Made by a program: the position numbers and the translations under genes
Part shown: piece by piece, positions 29,196-38,650 of the stretch
Position numbering within the stretch: the first letter of the stretch is position 1
Layout of the letters: the number at the start of each line of letters is the position of its first letter
Notes under the pieces: generated by a model
Databases searched by the model: none
The model's input: only the letters and a program-made list of their open reading frames with translations
What the model was told of the DNA's origin: nothing
Assembly: GCF_000518165.1 (NCBI RefSeq)
Contig: NZ_JADB01000010.1
Coordinates: 1 to 52,939 of the forward strand
Length of the DNA: 52,939 nt
Direction of reading: 5' to 3'
Source of the DNA: Bartonella elizabethae F9251 = ATCC 49927
GTDB lineage: Bacteria; Pseudomonadota; Alphaproteobacteria; Rhizobiales; Rhizobiaceae

Positions 29196-30539
29196 ATGCC
29201 CATTAAAATTACAATGCCAGCGCTTTCCCCTACGATGGAAGAGGGAAATTTAACAAAATGGAATATTAAGGAAGGCGATAAGGTTTCCTCTGGGGATGTT
29301 ATTGCTGAAATTGAGACGGATAAAGCGACGATGGAGGTCGAGGCCGTCGATGAGGGGACAGTTGCTAAAATTGTTGTTCCTGCCGGAACACAAGGGGTTA
29401 AAGTGAATTCTTTGATTGTTGTTTTAGCAGAAGAGGGAGAAGATTTAGCTGAAGCTGCAAAAGTTGCAGAAGAGAATTCTTCTTCTATAAAACAAGAATC
29501 AGAGGGCGAAAAACAAGCAGATTCTCTGAAGCAGACGGACACAAAGGGGATAAAAATGTCTCATGAATCATCCGCTCAGCAATTAATACAGCAAGATAAA
29601 GAGGGAGCTCGTCTTTTTGCCTCTCCCTTAGCGCGGCGGTTAGCTTCTCAGGCAGGTCTTGACTTATCCCTTATTTCTGGAAGTGGTCCCCATGGACGTA
29701 TTATCAAGCGCGATGTAGAAAAAGCTATGAGCGGGGATATCTCTCAAGCTTCTTATTCGTCATCAATCGGCGAGCTGATTGCAGCAGGTGATTCTGACAA
29801 ACAGATATTGCAACTCTTCAAAGAGAATGAATATCTCTTCACACCCCATGATAATATGCGTAAAACGATCGCCACACGTTTGGTGGAATCAAAGCAAAAA
29901 GTTCCACATTTCTATGTGACCGTAGATTGTGAACTTGATGCGCTATTAGCGTTGCGGACACAATTGAATGCTGCAGCACCAATGGTTAAGACACTGGAAG
30001 AAGCTAAGCCTACTTATAAGCTTTCTGTTAATGATATGGTGATCAAAGCGGTTGCACTTTCTTTGAAAGCGGTTCCTGATGCGAATGTCTCTTGGCTTGA
30101 AGGTGGAATGCTTCATCATAAACATTGTGATGTTGGGGTTGCTGTTTCTATTCCCAATGGATTAATTACGCCGATTATTCGCCATGCAGAGGAAAAGCCG
30201 TTATCGCTTATTTCCAAAGAGATGAAGGATTTTGCAAAGCGTGCGCGTGAACGCAAATTGAAAATGGAAGAATATCAGGGAGGAACAACAGCTGTATCAA
30301 ATATGGGAATGTATGGTGTGAAAAGTTTTTCTGCTATCCTTAATCCACCCCATGCGACGATTTTTGCGATTGGTGCAGGAGAGCAACGCGCTGTTGTTAA
30401 AAATGGTGCATTAGCTGTTGCGACAGTTATGTCGGTTACACTTTCTGTTGATCATCGCGCTGTCGATGGTGCTTTAGCGGCAGAGCTTGCGCGGACCTTT
30501 AAGAAGATAATTGAAAATCCATTAGCAATGTTGGTTTGA
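29196..30539 (+). CDS. aceF: Dihydrolipoamide acetyltransferase (E2 of PDH)
   Basis: Transfers the acetyl group from lipoamide to CoA and forms the core of the complex. The 447 residues contain one lipoyl domain (1-78, lipoyl-Lys in [10 protein letters not shown]), an Ala/Glu-rich linker, a peripheral-subunit-binding domain (about 142-178: ASPLARRLASQAGLDLS and GSGPHGRIIKRDV) and the catalytic domain (215-447). The active-site motif DHRAVDGALAAE is near the end, with the substrate-binding stretch NDMVIKAVALSLK. Its lipoyl domain is almost the same as that of pdhB, 14 bases upstream, at DNA and protein level. Confidence 0.97.
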   Translation: MPIKITMPALSPTMEEGNLTKWNIKEGDKVSSGDVIAEIETDKATMEVEAVDEGTVAKIVVPAGTQGVKVNSLIVVLAEEGEDLAEAAKVAEENSSSIKQESEGEKQADSLKQTDTKGIKMSHESSAQQLIQQDKEGARLFASPLARRLASQAGLDLSLISGSGPHGRIIKRDVEKAMSGDISQASYSSSIGELIAAGDSDKQILQLFKENEYLFTPHDNMRKTIATRLVESKQKVPHFYVTVDCELDALLALRTQLNAAAPMVKTLEEAKPTYKLSVNDMVIKAVALSLKAVPDANVSWLEGGMLHHKHCDVGVAVSIPNGLITPIIRHAEEKPLSLISKEMKDFAKRARERKLKMEEYQGGTTAVSNMGMYGVKSFSAILNPPHATIFAIGAGEQRAVVKNGALAVATVMSVTLSVDHRAVDGALAAELARTFKKIIENPLAMLV

Positions 30540-30754
30540 ATGACCGCTCTTTACTTAAATTATGAAAGGGTATGTTAAGAGAGTGGAAGCAAATTTAAAA
30601 AGTTTGAAGAGCAATGCTATTGCTGCTTCTGGTTTGGATAACGCATTGATGTGAAGCGTAGAATAAAAAACATAAGCCGATTTTATGATGTTGATTTTCA
30701 ATCTTAAGTTTAAAAGTGCATATCCATTTTATATATATCCATGGAGGAATGACT

Positions 30755-32215
30755 GTGGCAAATCTTTATGATGTAATTGTAATTGGATCAGGTCCAGGCG
30801 GATATGTGACCGCAATTCGTGCCGCGCAGTGTGGCTTTAAGACTGCAATTGTTGAGCGTGAACACTTGGGAGGGATTTGTTTAAATTGGGGGTGTATTCC
30901 AACAAAGGCTCTTTTACGTTCGGCAGAAATGAAACATTTTGCTGAACATGCGAAAGAGTATGGACTCAAAATTAATGGTTCAATTGAAGCAAGCATCAAA
31001 GATGTTGTGACACGTTCACGCGGCGTTTCAGCTCGTTTAAATGCTGGTGTTGGTTTTTTAATGAAAAAAAACAAGATTGATATTATTTGGGGTGAAGCAA
31101 AGCTTACGAAGGAAGCGAAGGCAAACCAACCTGCGGAAATTATAGTTTCTTCGTCCTCCAAACCGGTTATGCAACCGCAAAATCCAATTCCTAAAGGAAC
31201 ATTAGGGAAGGGGACTTATCAAGCAAAGCATATCATTATTGCAACGGGTGCACGTCCTCGTCTCCTTCCTGGTATTGAGCCAGATGGAAAGCTCATTTGG
31301 ACTTATTTTGAAGCGATGATACCGACAGAAATGCCGAAATCACTTTTGGTTATAGGGTCTGGAGCAATTGGTATTGAGTTTGCTTCCTTTTATCGTGATA
31401 TGGGAGCAAAGGTTACTGTCGTTGAAATGATGCCCCATATCATGCCCGCTGAAGATATTGAAATTTCAACATTTGTTCGTAAACAGTTGGAAAAAAAAGG
31501 TTTACGTATTCTTTGCCAAGCAAAAGTAACAAAGGTTGAAAAAGCTTCCAATTCCGTGACGGTACATCTTGATGTTGAGGGAAAAACAGAGACAATGACG
31601 GTTGATCGGGTGATTTCCGCTGTTGGGGTACAGGGTAATATTGAGAATCTTGGTTTAGAAGCGTTGGGTATAAAAACGGATCGTGGATGTATTGTAACTG
31701 ATGAGTGGAGTTGGACAGGAGTTGCAGGTATTTATGCTATCGGTGATGTGGCTGGTCCTCCTATGTTAGCTCATAAAGCAGAAGAAGAAGGCGTGATATG
31801 TATTGAACGTCTTGCTGGTTTAAAGAGTGTTCATCCGCTTGATAAGAAAAAAATTCCAGGGTGCACTTATTGCACACCGCAAGTTGCTTCTGTAGGACTT
31901 TCAGAAGCAGCAGCAAAAGAAGCAGGGTATGATATACGTATTGGTCGTTATTCTTTTTCTGCCAATGGCAAGGCGATTGCTTTGGGTGAAGATCAGGGAT
32001 TAGTAAAAACCATTTTTGATAAAAAAACAGGACAGCTTCTTGGCGCCCATATGGTAGGGGCAGAGGTAACAGAACTGATACAGGGTTTTGTTATTGCCAT
32101 GAATCTTGAAACAACAGAGGAAGAATTGATGCATACTGTCTTTCCACATCCGACTTTATCGGAAATGATGAAAGAAAGTGTATTGGATGCTTATGGTCAA
32201 GTTTTAAATGCTTGA
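30755..32215 (+). CDS. lpd: Dihydrolipoamide dehydrogenase
   Basis: FAD flavoprotein reoxidising dihydrolipoamide with NAD+ (E3 of PDH, shared with other complexes). It shows the FAD-binding IVIGSGPGGYVTAIRAAQ, the redox disulfide GGICLNWGCIPTKAL near residue 40, the NAD-binding VIGSGAIGIEFASFY, the second FAD motif YAIGDVAGPPMLAHKAEEEG and the C-terminal active-site FPHPTLSEMMKE. I prefer GTG 30755 (MANLYDV) because GGAGG at 30743-30747 is seven bases before it; ATG 30749 would be too close. The 486 residues are normal. It lies about 200 bases after aceF and before lipA. Confidence 0.96.
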   Translation: MANLYDVIVIGSGPGGYVTAIRAAQCGFKTAIVEREHLGGICLNWGCIPTKALLRSAEMKHFAEHAKEYGLKINGSIEASIKDVVTRSRGVSARLNAGVGFLMKKNKIDIIWGEAKLTKEAKANQPAEIIVSSSSKPVMQPQNPIPKGTLGKGTYQAKHIIIATGARPRLLPGIEPDGKLIWTYFEAMIPTEMPKSLLVIGSGAIGIEFASFYRDMGAKVTVVEMMPHIMPAEDIEISTFVRKQLEKKGLRILCQAKVTKVEKASNSVTVHLDVEGKTETMTVDRVISAVGVQGNIENLGLEALGIKTDRGCIVTDEWSWTGVAGIYAIGDVAGPPMLAHKAEEEGVICIERLAGLKSVHPLDKKKIPGCTYCTPQVASVGLSEAAAKEAGYDIRIGRYSFSANGKAIALGEDQGLVKTIFDKKTGQLLGAHMVGAEVTELIQGFVIAMNLETTEEELMHTVFPHPTLSEMMKESVLDAYGQVLNA

Positions 32216-32283
32216 TGATTGGGTTTGCGTGAGGAATCTTAAATTTTTCATTGCTCCTTCGTATTGATAAGGCAAAGGCTTAA

Positions 32284-33246
32284 ATGGTTACGGTTGTTGA
32301 TAGAGTTACGAATAGACGTTTGCGTCATCCTGAAAAGGCTTATCGTCCGGATACAAGCGTTCAGAAAAAGCCAGATTGGATTCGTGTAAAAGCGCCAACA
32401 TCTCCGATCTATAAGGAAACGCATGGTATTGTACGCACCCATAAATTAGTGACTGTCTGTGAAGAAGCAGGTTGCCCTAATATTGGCGAATGTTGGAGCA
32501 GGCGGCATGCCAGCTTTATGATTTTAGGGGAGATATGTACGCGTGCGTGTGCTTTTTGTAACGTTGCAACAGGCATTCCGCTTGCTGTTGATGATAACGA
32601 GCCAGAACGTGTCGCCGATGCTGTTGCGCGGATGGAATTAAAACATGTCGTCATTACATCGGTTGATCGTGATGATCTTGCGGATGGTGGCGCTGAGCAT
32701 TTTGCAAAAGTTATTTATGCGATTCGTCGAAAAACACCTAAAACAACAATTGAAGTTCTTACACCTGATTTTCGTCATAAGGATGGTGCTTTAGAAATTG
32801 TTGTTGCTGCTAAGCCTGATGTTTTTAATCATAATTTAGAAACAGTTCCTTCTAAATATTTAAAGGTCCGTCCAGGAGCACGTTATTTTCATTCAATTCG
32901 TTTATTACAACGTGTTAAAGAACTGGATCCAACAATTTTTACAAAATCGGGAATTATGGTTGGCCTTGGGGAAGAACGAAATGAAATTCTGCAATTGATG
33001 GATGATTTACGCTCTGCTGATGTGGACTTTATGACAATTGGACAATATTTGCAACCTACGCGAAAACATCATCCCGTTATTCGTTTTGTGCCTCCTGAAG
33101 AGTTTGAATCTTTTGCCAAAATTGGTAAAGTAAAAGGATTTTTACATATGGCTTCCAATCCTTTGACGCGTTCATCTCATCATGCAGGAGATGATTTTGC
33201 CATTTTGCAAAAAGCGCGTGAAGAAAAATTTGCCTTACAGAGATAA
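32284..33246 (+). CDS. lipA: Lipoyl synthase
   Basis: Radical-SAM enzyme that inserts two sulfurs into octanoyl groups on the lipoyl domains of PDH E2 and related proteins. The auxiliary cluster motif ([13 protein letters not shown]) is near residue 60, followed by the radical-[13 protein letters not shown] near residue 88. Other family marks are [31 protein letters not shown] and [12 protein letters not shown]. The 320-residue length is normal. It directly follows lpd and precedes ratA, the rhizobial arrangement that groups lipoate synthesis with its main client complex. Confidence 0.97.
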   Translation: MVTVVDRVTNRRLRHPEKAYRPDTSVQKKPDWIRVKAPTSPIYKETHGIVRTHKLVTVCEEAGCPNIGECWSRRHASFMILGEICTRACAFCNVATGIPLAVDDNEPERVADAVARMELKHVVITSVDRDDLADGGAEHFAKVIYAIRRKTPKTTIEVLTPDFRHKDGALEIVVAAKPDVFNHNLETVPSKYLKVRPGARYFHSIRLLQRVKELDPTIFTKSGIMVGLGEERNEILQLMDDLRSADVDFMTIGQYLQPTRKHHPVIRFVPPEEFESFAKIGKVKGFLHMASNPLTRSSHHAGDDFAILQKAREEKFALQR

Positions 33247-33710
33247 TGATGCCAACTTTTTCAACACATCGGCAAGTTGCCCATAGTGCTCGTGAAATGT
33301 TTGACCTTGTGTCAGATATTGAACGTTATCCTGAGTTTTTACCCATGTGTGAGGCTTTAATAATACGTTCTCGCAAGGAATGTGAGGAAAAGACATTGCT
33401 TCTTGCAGATATGACCGTTGGCTATAAGGTTATTCGAGAAACATTTACGACCCAAGTTTTTCTTCAGCCAAAGAAAGGTTTGATAGAGGTTAACTATATT
33501 GATGGGCCATTTAAATATCTTGAAAATCGTTGGGTCTTTCATAATATTGAAAATACCAATACTTGTAATGTAGAGTTTTTTATTGATTATGAATTTAAAA
33601 GTAAAATACTCGGACGTTTGATGGGCTCCATGTTTGATATTGCATTTCGTAAATTTACCGATGCTTTTGAGAAGCGCGCCCATCAGATTTATGGTTCTAC
33701 GGTCACATGA
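33246..33710 (+). CDS. ratA: RatA/Coq10 START-like protein
   Basis: A 154-residue SRPBCC (START-fold) protein of the RatA/Coq10 family. Relatives bind ubiquinone (mitochondrial Coq10) or were described in E. coli as inhibiting 70S ribosome formation; which applies here is unknown. Family features are HSAREMFDLVSDIERYPEFLPMCE, the DMTVGYKVIRETFTT strand pair, the FKYLENRWVFH part and the DYEFKSKILGRLMGSMFD helix. The start ATG overlaps the lipA stop by one base, so it is translationally linked. Next to lipA it is a standard rhizobial neighbour. Confidence 0.88.
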   Translation: MMPTFSTHRQVAHSAREMFDLVSDIERYPEFLPMCEALIIRSRKECEEKTLLLADMTVGYKVIRETFTTQVFLQPKKGLIEVNYIDGPFKYLENRWVFHNIENTNTCNVEFFIDYEFKSKILGRLMGSMFDIAFRKFTDAFEKRAHQIYGSTVT

Positions 33711-34075
33711 TCTATTCCGTTATTTTTGAACAATAGCCATATTGCTTATAAAGGTGTAAAGATAAAAATTGATGTCCGTTTTTATGATTTTTTTCTTTTT
33801 TAGGGGCACATCTTTTAAACAGAGCATCACAAATATTATTAGACAAAATATTGATTTATAATCATAATTTAGTGTTATTTATATTGAATTAAAATTTTTA
33901 TGTAGGTTTCTCTCGTTCCAAATTCGTTTGATCCATTATAAAAAAGAACTGGAGATGATTTAATGATATTCAGGTCTTTCATTCTTAAGTTGGGAGACAA
34001 TAAATTATTTTTTCAAGATATTGATGATTATGAACTCTAATGTAAAATAGAGAGTTTTGAAATTGGTATGGGAAT
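33711..34075. other. Spacer between convergent ratA and cinA
   Basis: A 365-base AT-rich gap between tail-to-tail genes. No gene, RNA or convincing hairpin terminator was seen. Confidence 0.4.
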
Positions 34076-34564
34076 TCAGTGAAGTCGTTTCAGAATCATT
34101 TGAAAAGCATTTTCAACAGTTGCATGGCGGATAGCTTCGCGATCAAGATGACCAAAGTGCATTTCTTTGTGCAGGGGGGAGTGATTTTTGTAAGCAACGG
34201 CACAATGCACAAGTCCTACAGGTTTGTTCAGACTAGCACCTCCTGGACCTGCAATTCCTGTTACAGAAACCGCAATATCAGCTTGTGAATGTTTTAATCC
34301 GCCCTCAGCCATTGCAAGAGCAACTTCTTTTGAAACGGCACCATAGGTTTTTATAAGTTTAGCACACACGCTAACAAGGCGTGTTTTGGATTCATTTGAA
34401 TAGACAACAAATCCACAATCGAGAACATCTGATGAACCTGCAATATTTGTAAGGCTTGCAGCGATGAGTCCTCCTGTACAAGACTCTACAGTTGTTAAAA
34501 GTAAACCCTTTTGGCGACAGGTATTAAGAACTTCACGCGCTTGTTTTTCACAAAAATATGTCAT
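34076..34564 (-). CDS. CinA C-terminal family protein (nicotinamide-nucleotide amidase type)
   Basis: A 162-residue stand-alone CinA C-terminal domain, the PncC-type amidase that deamidates nicotinamide mononucleotide. It has the motif TTVESCTGGLIAASLTNIAGSS near residue 25, VVYSNESKTRLV near residue 53, GAVSKEVALAMAEG and VSVTGIAGPGG near residue 100, and the closing AIRHATVENAFQMIL. All are typical. Its ATG overlaps the ispDF stop by four bases (ATGA), so it is translated as part of a rirA-ispDF-cinA operon. It lacks the N-terminal CinA competence-protein half. Confidence 0.93.
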   Translation of the reverse strand: MTYFCEKQAREVLNTCRQKGLLLTTVESCTGGLIAASLTNIAGSSDVLDCGFVVYSNESKTRLVSVCAKLIKTYGAVSKEVALAMAEGGLKHSQADIAVSVTGIAGPGGASLNKPVGLVHCAVAYKNHSPLHKEMHFGHLDREAIRHATVENAFQMILKRLH

Positions 34565-35751
34565 TTGGGAATTTCTCCTGGATAAAGAATACTCGCTGTT
34601 GCCAAAGCTGCAATGCCTTCACCACGACCAATAAATCCAAGCTTTTCGTTCGTTGTTGCTTTGATGGAAATTCGATTGGATGAAATTGTGAGAATGCGCA
34701 TAAGATTTTCCGTCATTGTTTGACGATAAGGACCGATTTTAGGTTCTTCAGCGATTAAGGTGATATCCACATTAGCAATACGACCACCTGCTTGTGTAAC
34801 AAGATCAAGAGCATGACGAAGAAAGATTTCTGATGATACATTTTTCCATTGAGGATCAGAGGGAGGAAAATGTGTACCAATATCTCCTGCACCTTGAGTT
34901 GCAAGAATAGCATCTGTTAATGCATGAAGAGCAACATCTGCATCGGAATGTCCATTTAATTTTTTATGAAAAGGAATTTTTATACCACATAATATAAGAC
35001 AATCTCCTTTTTCGAAAGAATGAACATCATAACCATTGCCAGTACGGATATCAGGAAACATTTGCATTTTTTTCTGGAGATATAAATGGGCGGTATCAAA
35101 ATCTTCATTCCATGTGATTTTTATATTATGAGGATCACCTAGAACAGTAAGCATAGGAATCCCGAACCATTCGGCAATTGCACAGTCATCAGTGAAGTCT
35201 TCTTTACAAACTTTTTTTGCTTGTTTATGGGCCGCTAAGATATGTTCAAAGGGAAAACACTGTGGTGTTTGTGCACGATAAAGATGGGAACGGGGAATTG
35301 TTTCTAAAACATGCTGATGATTAACGCGTTTAAGGGTATCAGAAATGGGGAGAACAGGAAGAACGCCTTCTTGAGGTGTGAGTGTGTTATGAATGTTATC
35401 AAGAAGCTTCTTTTCTATAAAGGGACGTGCACCATCATGAATATGCACGTATTGGGGATTGAATTTTTTAAGTGCCTGAAGTCCATGTAAGGTAGAGATT
35501 TGACGTGTATTGCCTCCTTCAACGATAATGAGACGTTCTTTAAATTCGGCGAGTGCTTGTTCACAGATTTGATGATCTTCTGGATGAATAACGAGAATAA
35601 TTGTTGTGAGCGCTGGATGTTGCAAAAAACAATGTACGGTATGATAAATAATCGGCTTTTGTCCTAGAAGCCGATATTGTTTTGGAATTTCATGAGGAGG
35701 TCCTGCTCTTTCACCACGTCCAGCGGCTAATATGATTGCTGCAATAGAAAT
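34561..35751 (-). CDS. ispDF: Bifunctional IspD/IspF (MEP pathway), apparently ATT-initiated
   Basis: Fuses 2-C-methyl-D-erythritol 4-phosphate cytidylyltransferase (IspD, about residues 1-225) with MECDP synthase (IspF, about 235-396) of isoprenoid synthesis. The IspD nucleotide loop is IILAAGRGERAG, then PKQYRLLG, HDGARPFI and the DDCAIAEW region. The IspF half shows NGYDVHSFEKGD, HSDADVALHALTDAIL and the C-terminal KATTNEKLGFIGRGEGIAALA. The reading frame extends upstream of the first TTG (35625) and contains the essential glycine loop, but no ATG, GTG, TTG or CTG exists back to the in-frame stop at 35776-35778. ATT at 35751 lies seven bases after AAGGAG, so it is the likely start (396 residues). 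Confidence 0.9.
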   Translation of the reverse strand: MSIAAIILAAGRGERAGPPHEIPKQYRLLGQKPIIYHTVHCFLQHPALTTIILVIHPEDHQICEQALAEFKERLIIVEGGNTRQISTLHGLQALKKFNPQYVHIHDGARPFIEKKLLDNIHNTLTPQEGVLPVLPISDTLKRVNHQHVLETIPRSHLYRAQTPQCFPFEHILAAHKQAKKVCKEDFTDDCAIAEWFGIPMLTVLGDPHNIKITWNEDFDTAHLYLQKKMQMFPDIRTGNGYDVHSFEKGDCLILCGIKIPFHKKLNGHSDADVALHALTDAILATQGAGDIGTHFPPSDPQWKNVSSEIFLRHALDLVTQAGGRIANVDITLIAEEPKIGPYRQTMTENLMRILTISSNRISIKATTNEKLGFIGRGEGIAALATASILYPGEIPK

Positions 35752-35783
35752 ACTGAATCTCCTTATATTATAACTTTAGTTTA

Positions 35784-36215
35784 TTATTTATTCATTTTAA
35801 AATGATTGTGAAAGGATGGTCGTTGTAGATCAGCAAGAGATATCACGGATAACACCTCAAAAAAAGCATTTAATGCTTTTTGAAGGGCGGTATTCAAACC
35901 ACAAAAATCAATCAATGGACAATTGGGTTCTGCATTATCAAAACATTCTGCGAGGGAAAAGTTATCTTCTGTTACTTTCAAAACATCAGCAACAGAAATC
36001 TCTTCTGCGGGTTTAGCCAATTTAACACCACCATTGCGTCCACGCACTGTTTGTATAAAACCTGCTTGAACAAGCGGTTGAAGGATTTTAAATAAAAAAA
36101 GTTCTGAAACGGCATATGTTTTAGCAATTTCTGGAACGCGACTGAGTGATCCCTGATTATCTGCACAATACATGAGCATTCGAAGAGCATAATTTGTTTG
36201 TTTTGTTAATCGCAT
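35784..36215 (-). CDS. rirA: Rrf2-family regulator, RirA-type (iron/Fe-S responsive)
   Basis: RirA represses iron-uptake genes under iron sufficiency in rhizobia, sensing iron through an Fe-S cluster. The start at MRLTKQTNYALRMLMYCADN (base 36215) has AAGGAAAT before it and gives 143 residues. The winged helix reads PEIAKTYAVSELFLFKILQPL and VRGRNGGVKLAKPAEEISVAD. Three Cys in AECFDNAEPNCPLIDFCGLN near residues 91-105 match the RirA cluster ligands. It is the first gene of the minus-strand operon with ispDF 32 bases downstream, and it is divergent from ntrY. The family's usual DNA target is an iron-responsive operator; none was located. Confidence 0.88.
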   Translation of the reverse strand: MRLTKQTNYALRMLMYCADNQGSLSRVPEIAKTYAVSELFLFKILQPLVQAGFIQTVRGRNGGVKLAKPAEEISVADVLKVTEDNFSLAECFDNAEPNCPLIDFCGLNTALQKALNAFFEVLSVISLADLQRPSFHNHFKMNK

Positions 36216-36381
36216 CTCATTTCCTTTGTAACGTATCATTGAGCGCAGTTTATTTTAAAGATATTTTGCAAAATGCAGAAGTGATTATATTTATTTGCTC
36301 TATTTTAAATGGAGTATTATTATTGTCAATTTTTGTCACAAAAGGTTATATGAGAATAATAAGATAAGGGTCTGTAAGCTT

Positions 36382-38649
36382 ATGATGAATGTAACATCTG
36401 TGACGAATCCTCAAGATCTTGATAAGAATGCTTATAATGATGAGTTGTATCGTTTAAGTAAGGTATATATCTTTTTAGGGATTGCAATTATTGTATTGGC
36501 TTTATTTACAGCCTCTATTTCGTTTATTATTCTTATTGGATTGACCCCTGTTGTTCCGAGTAGAACAGTCACCCTTATTCTTATAGGGATCAATAGTTTT
36601 TGGGTTTTAGGGCTTGTTGTCATCGTTTTTTATGAGATGATTCCCATCATTCGAGCTTGGCGTTCAAGGCGTGCAGGCTCGCGTCTTCATGTGCGCCTTA
36701 TTTCATTGTTTGCACTTGTTGCGACCATGCCAGCTGTTGCTGTCGCTCTTGTATCGGGTCCAGCCTTAAATTTAGGACTTGATCGATGGTTTGATACCAC
36801 AACGCGGCAAATTGTAGGTTCTTCTATTGATTTAGCAAATGCTTATGCGGATGAAATGCTTCAAAATTTAAAAAATTTATCCTACGCGATGGCATTTGCT
36901 CTTGATAACAAAAAACTTTTAGAGCGTAATCCGGCTGAATATCGAATGCAATTAACGCGTCATGCTTTAGGACGCAATTTGCGTGGTGCATTTTTGTTAA
37001 GTTCTAGCGGAACGATTTTTGTATCAAGTGCTCTTGGGGATGAGGATAAACTCCCAATTCCTCCTTCGCACCTTATCGAGCGTGCAACCAGTGCGAGGCC
37101 TTTTTCTTTTCAACCAGGCGTTCACGATTATTTTGGTATTATTTTAAAATTTAACAATATTCCAAACACATTTTTATATTTGGTGCGTGACGTTGATAAA
37201 GGTGTTTTATCGGCTTTGCGTTTGACAGAAGTTAATACAGATCGTTACCGTGATTTAAATGAAAATCGCCTGTTGACACAAATTGCATTTGGTATGCTTT
37301 ATTTATGTCTTTTTTTTAGTTTATTCTTATCTGCTATTTGGGCAGCTATTGCTGTTGCTGATCGCTTAGTTCGTCCTATTCGTCTTCTCATTAGTGCTGC
37401 TGATGATGTTGCGTCTGGGAATATGGAGATTTTTGTGCCAGTGCGAGCAAAAGATGGGGATATTGGGCAATTATCCAAAACTTTTAATTACATGGTCAGT
37501 GAATTGAAAAGTCGGCGCAATGAGTTGATTGCAGTGCGTGATCAAATTGACGAGAGACGGCGTTTTTCTGAAGCTGTGTTATCGGGTGTAACAGCGGGAG
37601 TCGCAGGTATCGATGATAATGGTGATATTACAATTATCAATCGATCTATTGAAACGATGTTTGATATTCGCTTTGAACAGGTTGTTGGACAAAGTCTTTT
37701 ATCTTTAAGTGCTGAAATTTGGCAGGTTTTTCAGTTTGCGCGTTCATTGGGCCGTAAAAATCATCGTGAGCAGGTCACTTTAAACGTTGCAGGAAAAGAG
37801 CGGGTCTGTAATGTCCAAGTTACGATGGAAGAAGATGATGGACAGGGACAATCTTGGGTGCTAACAATTGATGATATTACAGACCTCGTTGCAGCGCAAC
37901 GGACAGCGGCGTGGGCGGATATTGCACGACGGATTGCACACGAAATTAAAAATCCCCTCACACCTATTCAGTTATCGGCTGAACGTATTCGCAAACGTTA
38001 TAACAAAGTTATTATACAAGATAGAGAGGTTTTTGAGCGGTGTATTGACACAATCATTCGCCAAGTTGGAGATATTGGGCGTATGGTTGATGAGTTTTCT
38101 TCTTTTGCACGTATGCCAAAACCACAAATGCATGTTTTAGATATACGTGAATTATTGCGTGAAGCATGTTTCTTGATAGAAGTGACGCGACATGATATTC
38201 AATTTGAGCAAGACTTAGGAAATCTCCCTCTTATGGGTGCATTTGATAATCGTCTTATTGTCCAGGCTTTTTGCAACGTTATCAAAAATGCGAGCGAATC
38301 CATTGATTCGGTCATGCGAGAGGAAAATATTCACGGTCATATTCTTGTCCGTTCTTACCGGCAAGAAGAATGGGTGGTTGTGGATGTTGTTGATAACGGG
38401 AAAGGACTTCCTAAAGAGCAAAGACAAAAGTTATTAGAACCCTATATAACAACACGGGAGAAAGGAACAGGACTAGGCCTAGCCATTGTGCGCAAAGTTG
38501 TTGAAGATCACGGAGGCTCCATGGAGCTCCATGATGCACCGGAGAGTTTTTATGAAGGTCGTGGTGCGATGATCCGTTTGATATTTCCCTCAGATGGAGG
38601 GAAGCAGGGTAGTGTTATACAAGCCATAAATCATAAGATAGGGGAATAG
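36382..38649 (+). CDS. ntrY: Nitrogen-regulation sensor histidine kinase NtrY
   Basis: A membrane sensor kinase partner of NtrX. Start at ATG 36382 (MMNVTSVTNPQDL) gives 755 residues. N-terminal membrane helices (VYIFLGIAIIVLALFTASISF; ILIGINSFWVLGLVVIVFY; LISLFALVATMPAVAVALV) precede a periplasmic-type sensor region and another helix (MLYLCLFFSLFLSAIWAAI). A HAMP linker follows (VADRLVRPIRLLI), then a PAS domain (VLSGVTAGVAGIDDNGDI), the HisKA box with phospho-His in RIAHEIKNPLTPIQLSAERI, and the HATPase core (FCNVIKNASESI, VVDNGKGLPKE, GTGLGLAIVRKVVEDHGG). It is followed by ntrX one base later. Confidence 0.96.
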   Translation: MMNVTSVTNPQDLDKNAYNDELYRLSKVYIFLGIAIIVLALFTASISFIILIGLTPVVPSRTVTLILIGINSFWVLGLVVIVFYEMIPIIRAWRSRRAGSRLHVRLISLFALVATMPAVAVALVSGPALNLGLDRWFDTTTRQIVGSSIDLANAYADEMLQNLKNLSYAMAFALDNKKLLERNPAEYRMQLTRHALGRNLRGAFLLSSSGTIFVSSALGDEDKLPIPPSHLIERATSARPFSFQPGVHDYFGIILKFNNIPNTFLYLVRDVDKGVLSALRLTEVNTDRYRDLNENRLLTQIAFGMLYLCLFFSLFLSAIWAAIAVADRLVRPIRLLISAADDVASGNMEIFVPVRAKDGDIGQLSKTFNYMVSELKSRRNELIAVRDQIDERRRFSEAVLSGVTAGVAGIDDNGDITIINRSIETMFDIRFEQVVGQSLLSLSAEIWQVFQFARSLGRKNHREQVTLNVAGKERVCNVQVTMEEDDGQGQSWVLTIDDITDLVAAQRTAAWADIARRIAHEIKNPLTPIQLSAERIRKRYNKVIIQDREVFERCIDTIIRQVGDIGRMVDEFSSFARMPKPQMHVLDIRELLREACFLIEVTRHDIQFEQDLGNLPLMGAFDNRLIVQAFCNVIKNASESIDSVMREENIHGHILVRSYRQEEWVVVDVVDNGKGLPKEQRQKLLEPYITTREKGTGLGLAIVRKVVEDHGGSMELHDAPESFYEGRGAMIRLIFPSDGGKQGSVIQAINHKIGE

Positions 38650-38650
38650 T

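Noticed and set aside
27820..29360. Near-identical DNA at the starts of pdhB and aceF
   Set aside because: Explained by paralogous lipoyl domains, a known rhizobial feature; not a mobile repeat.
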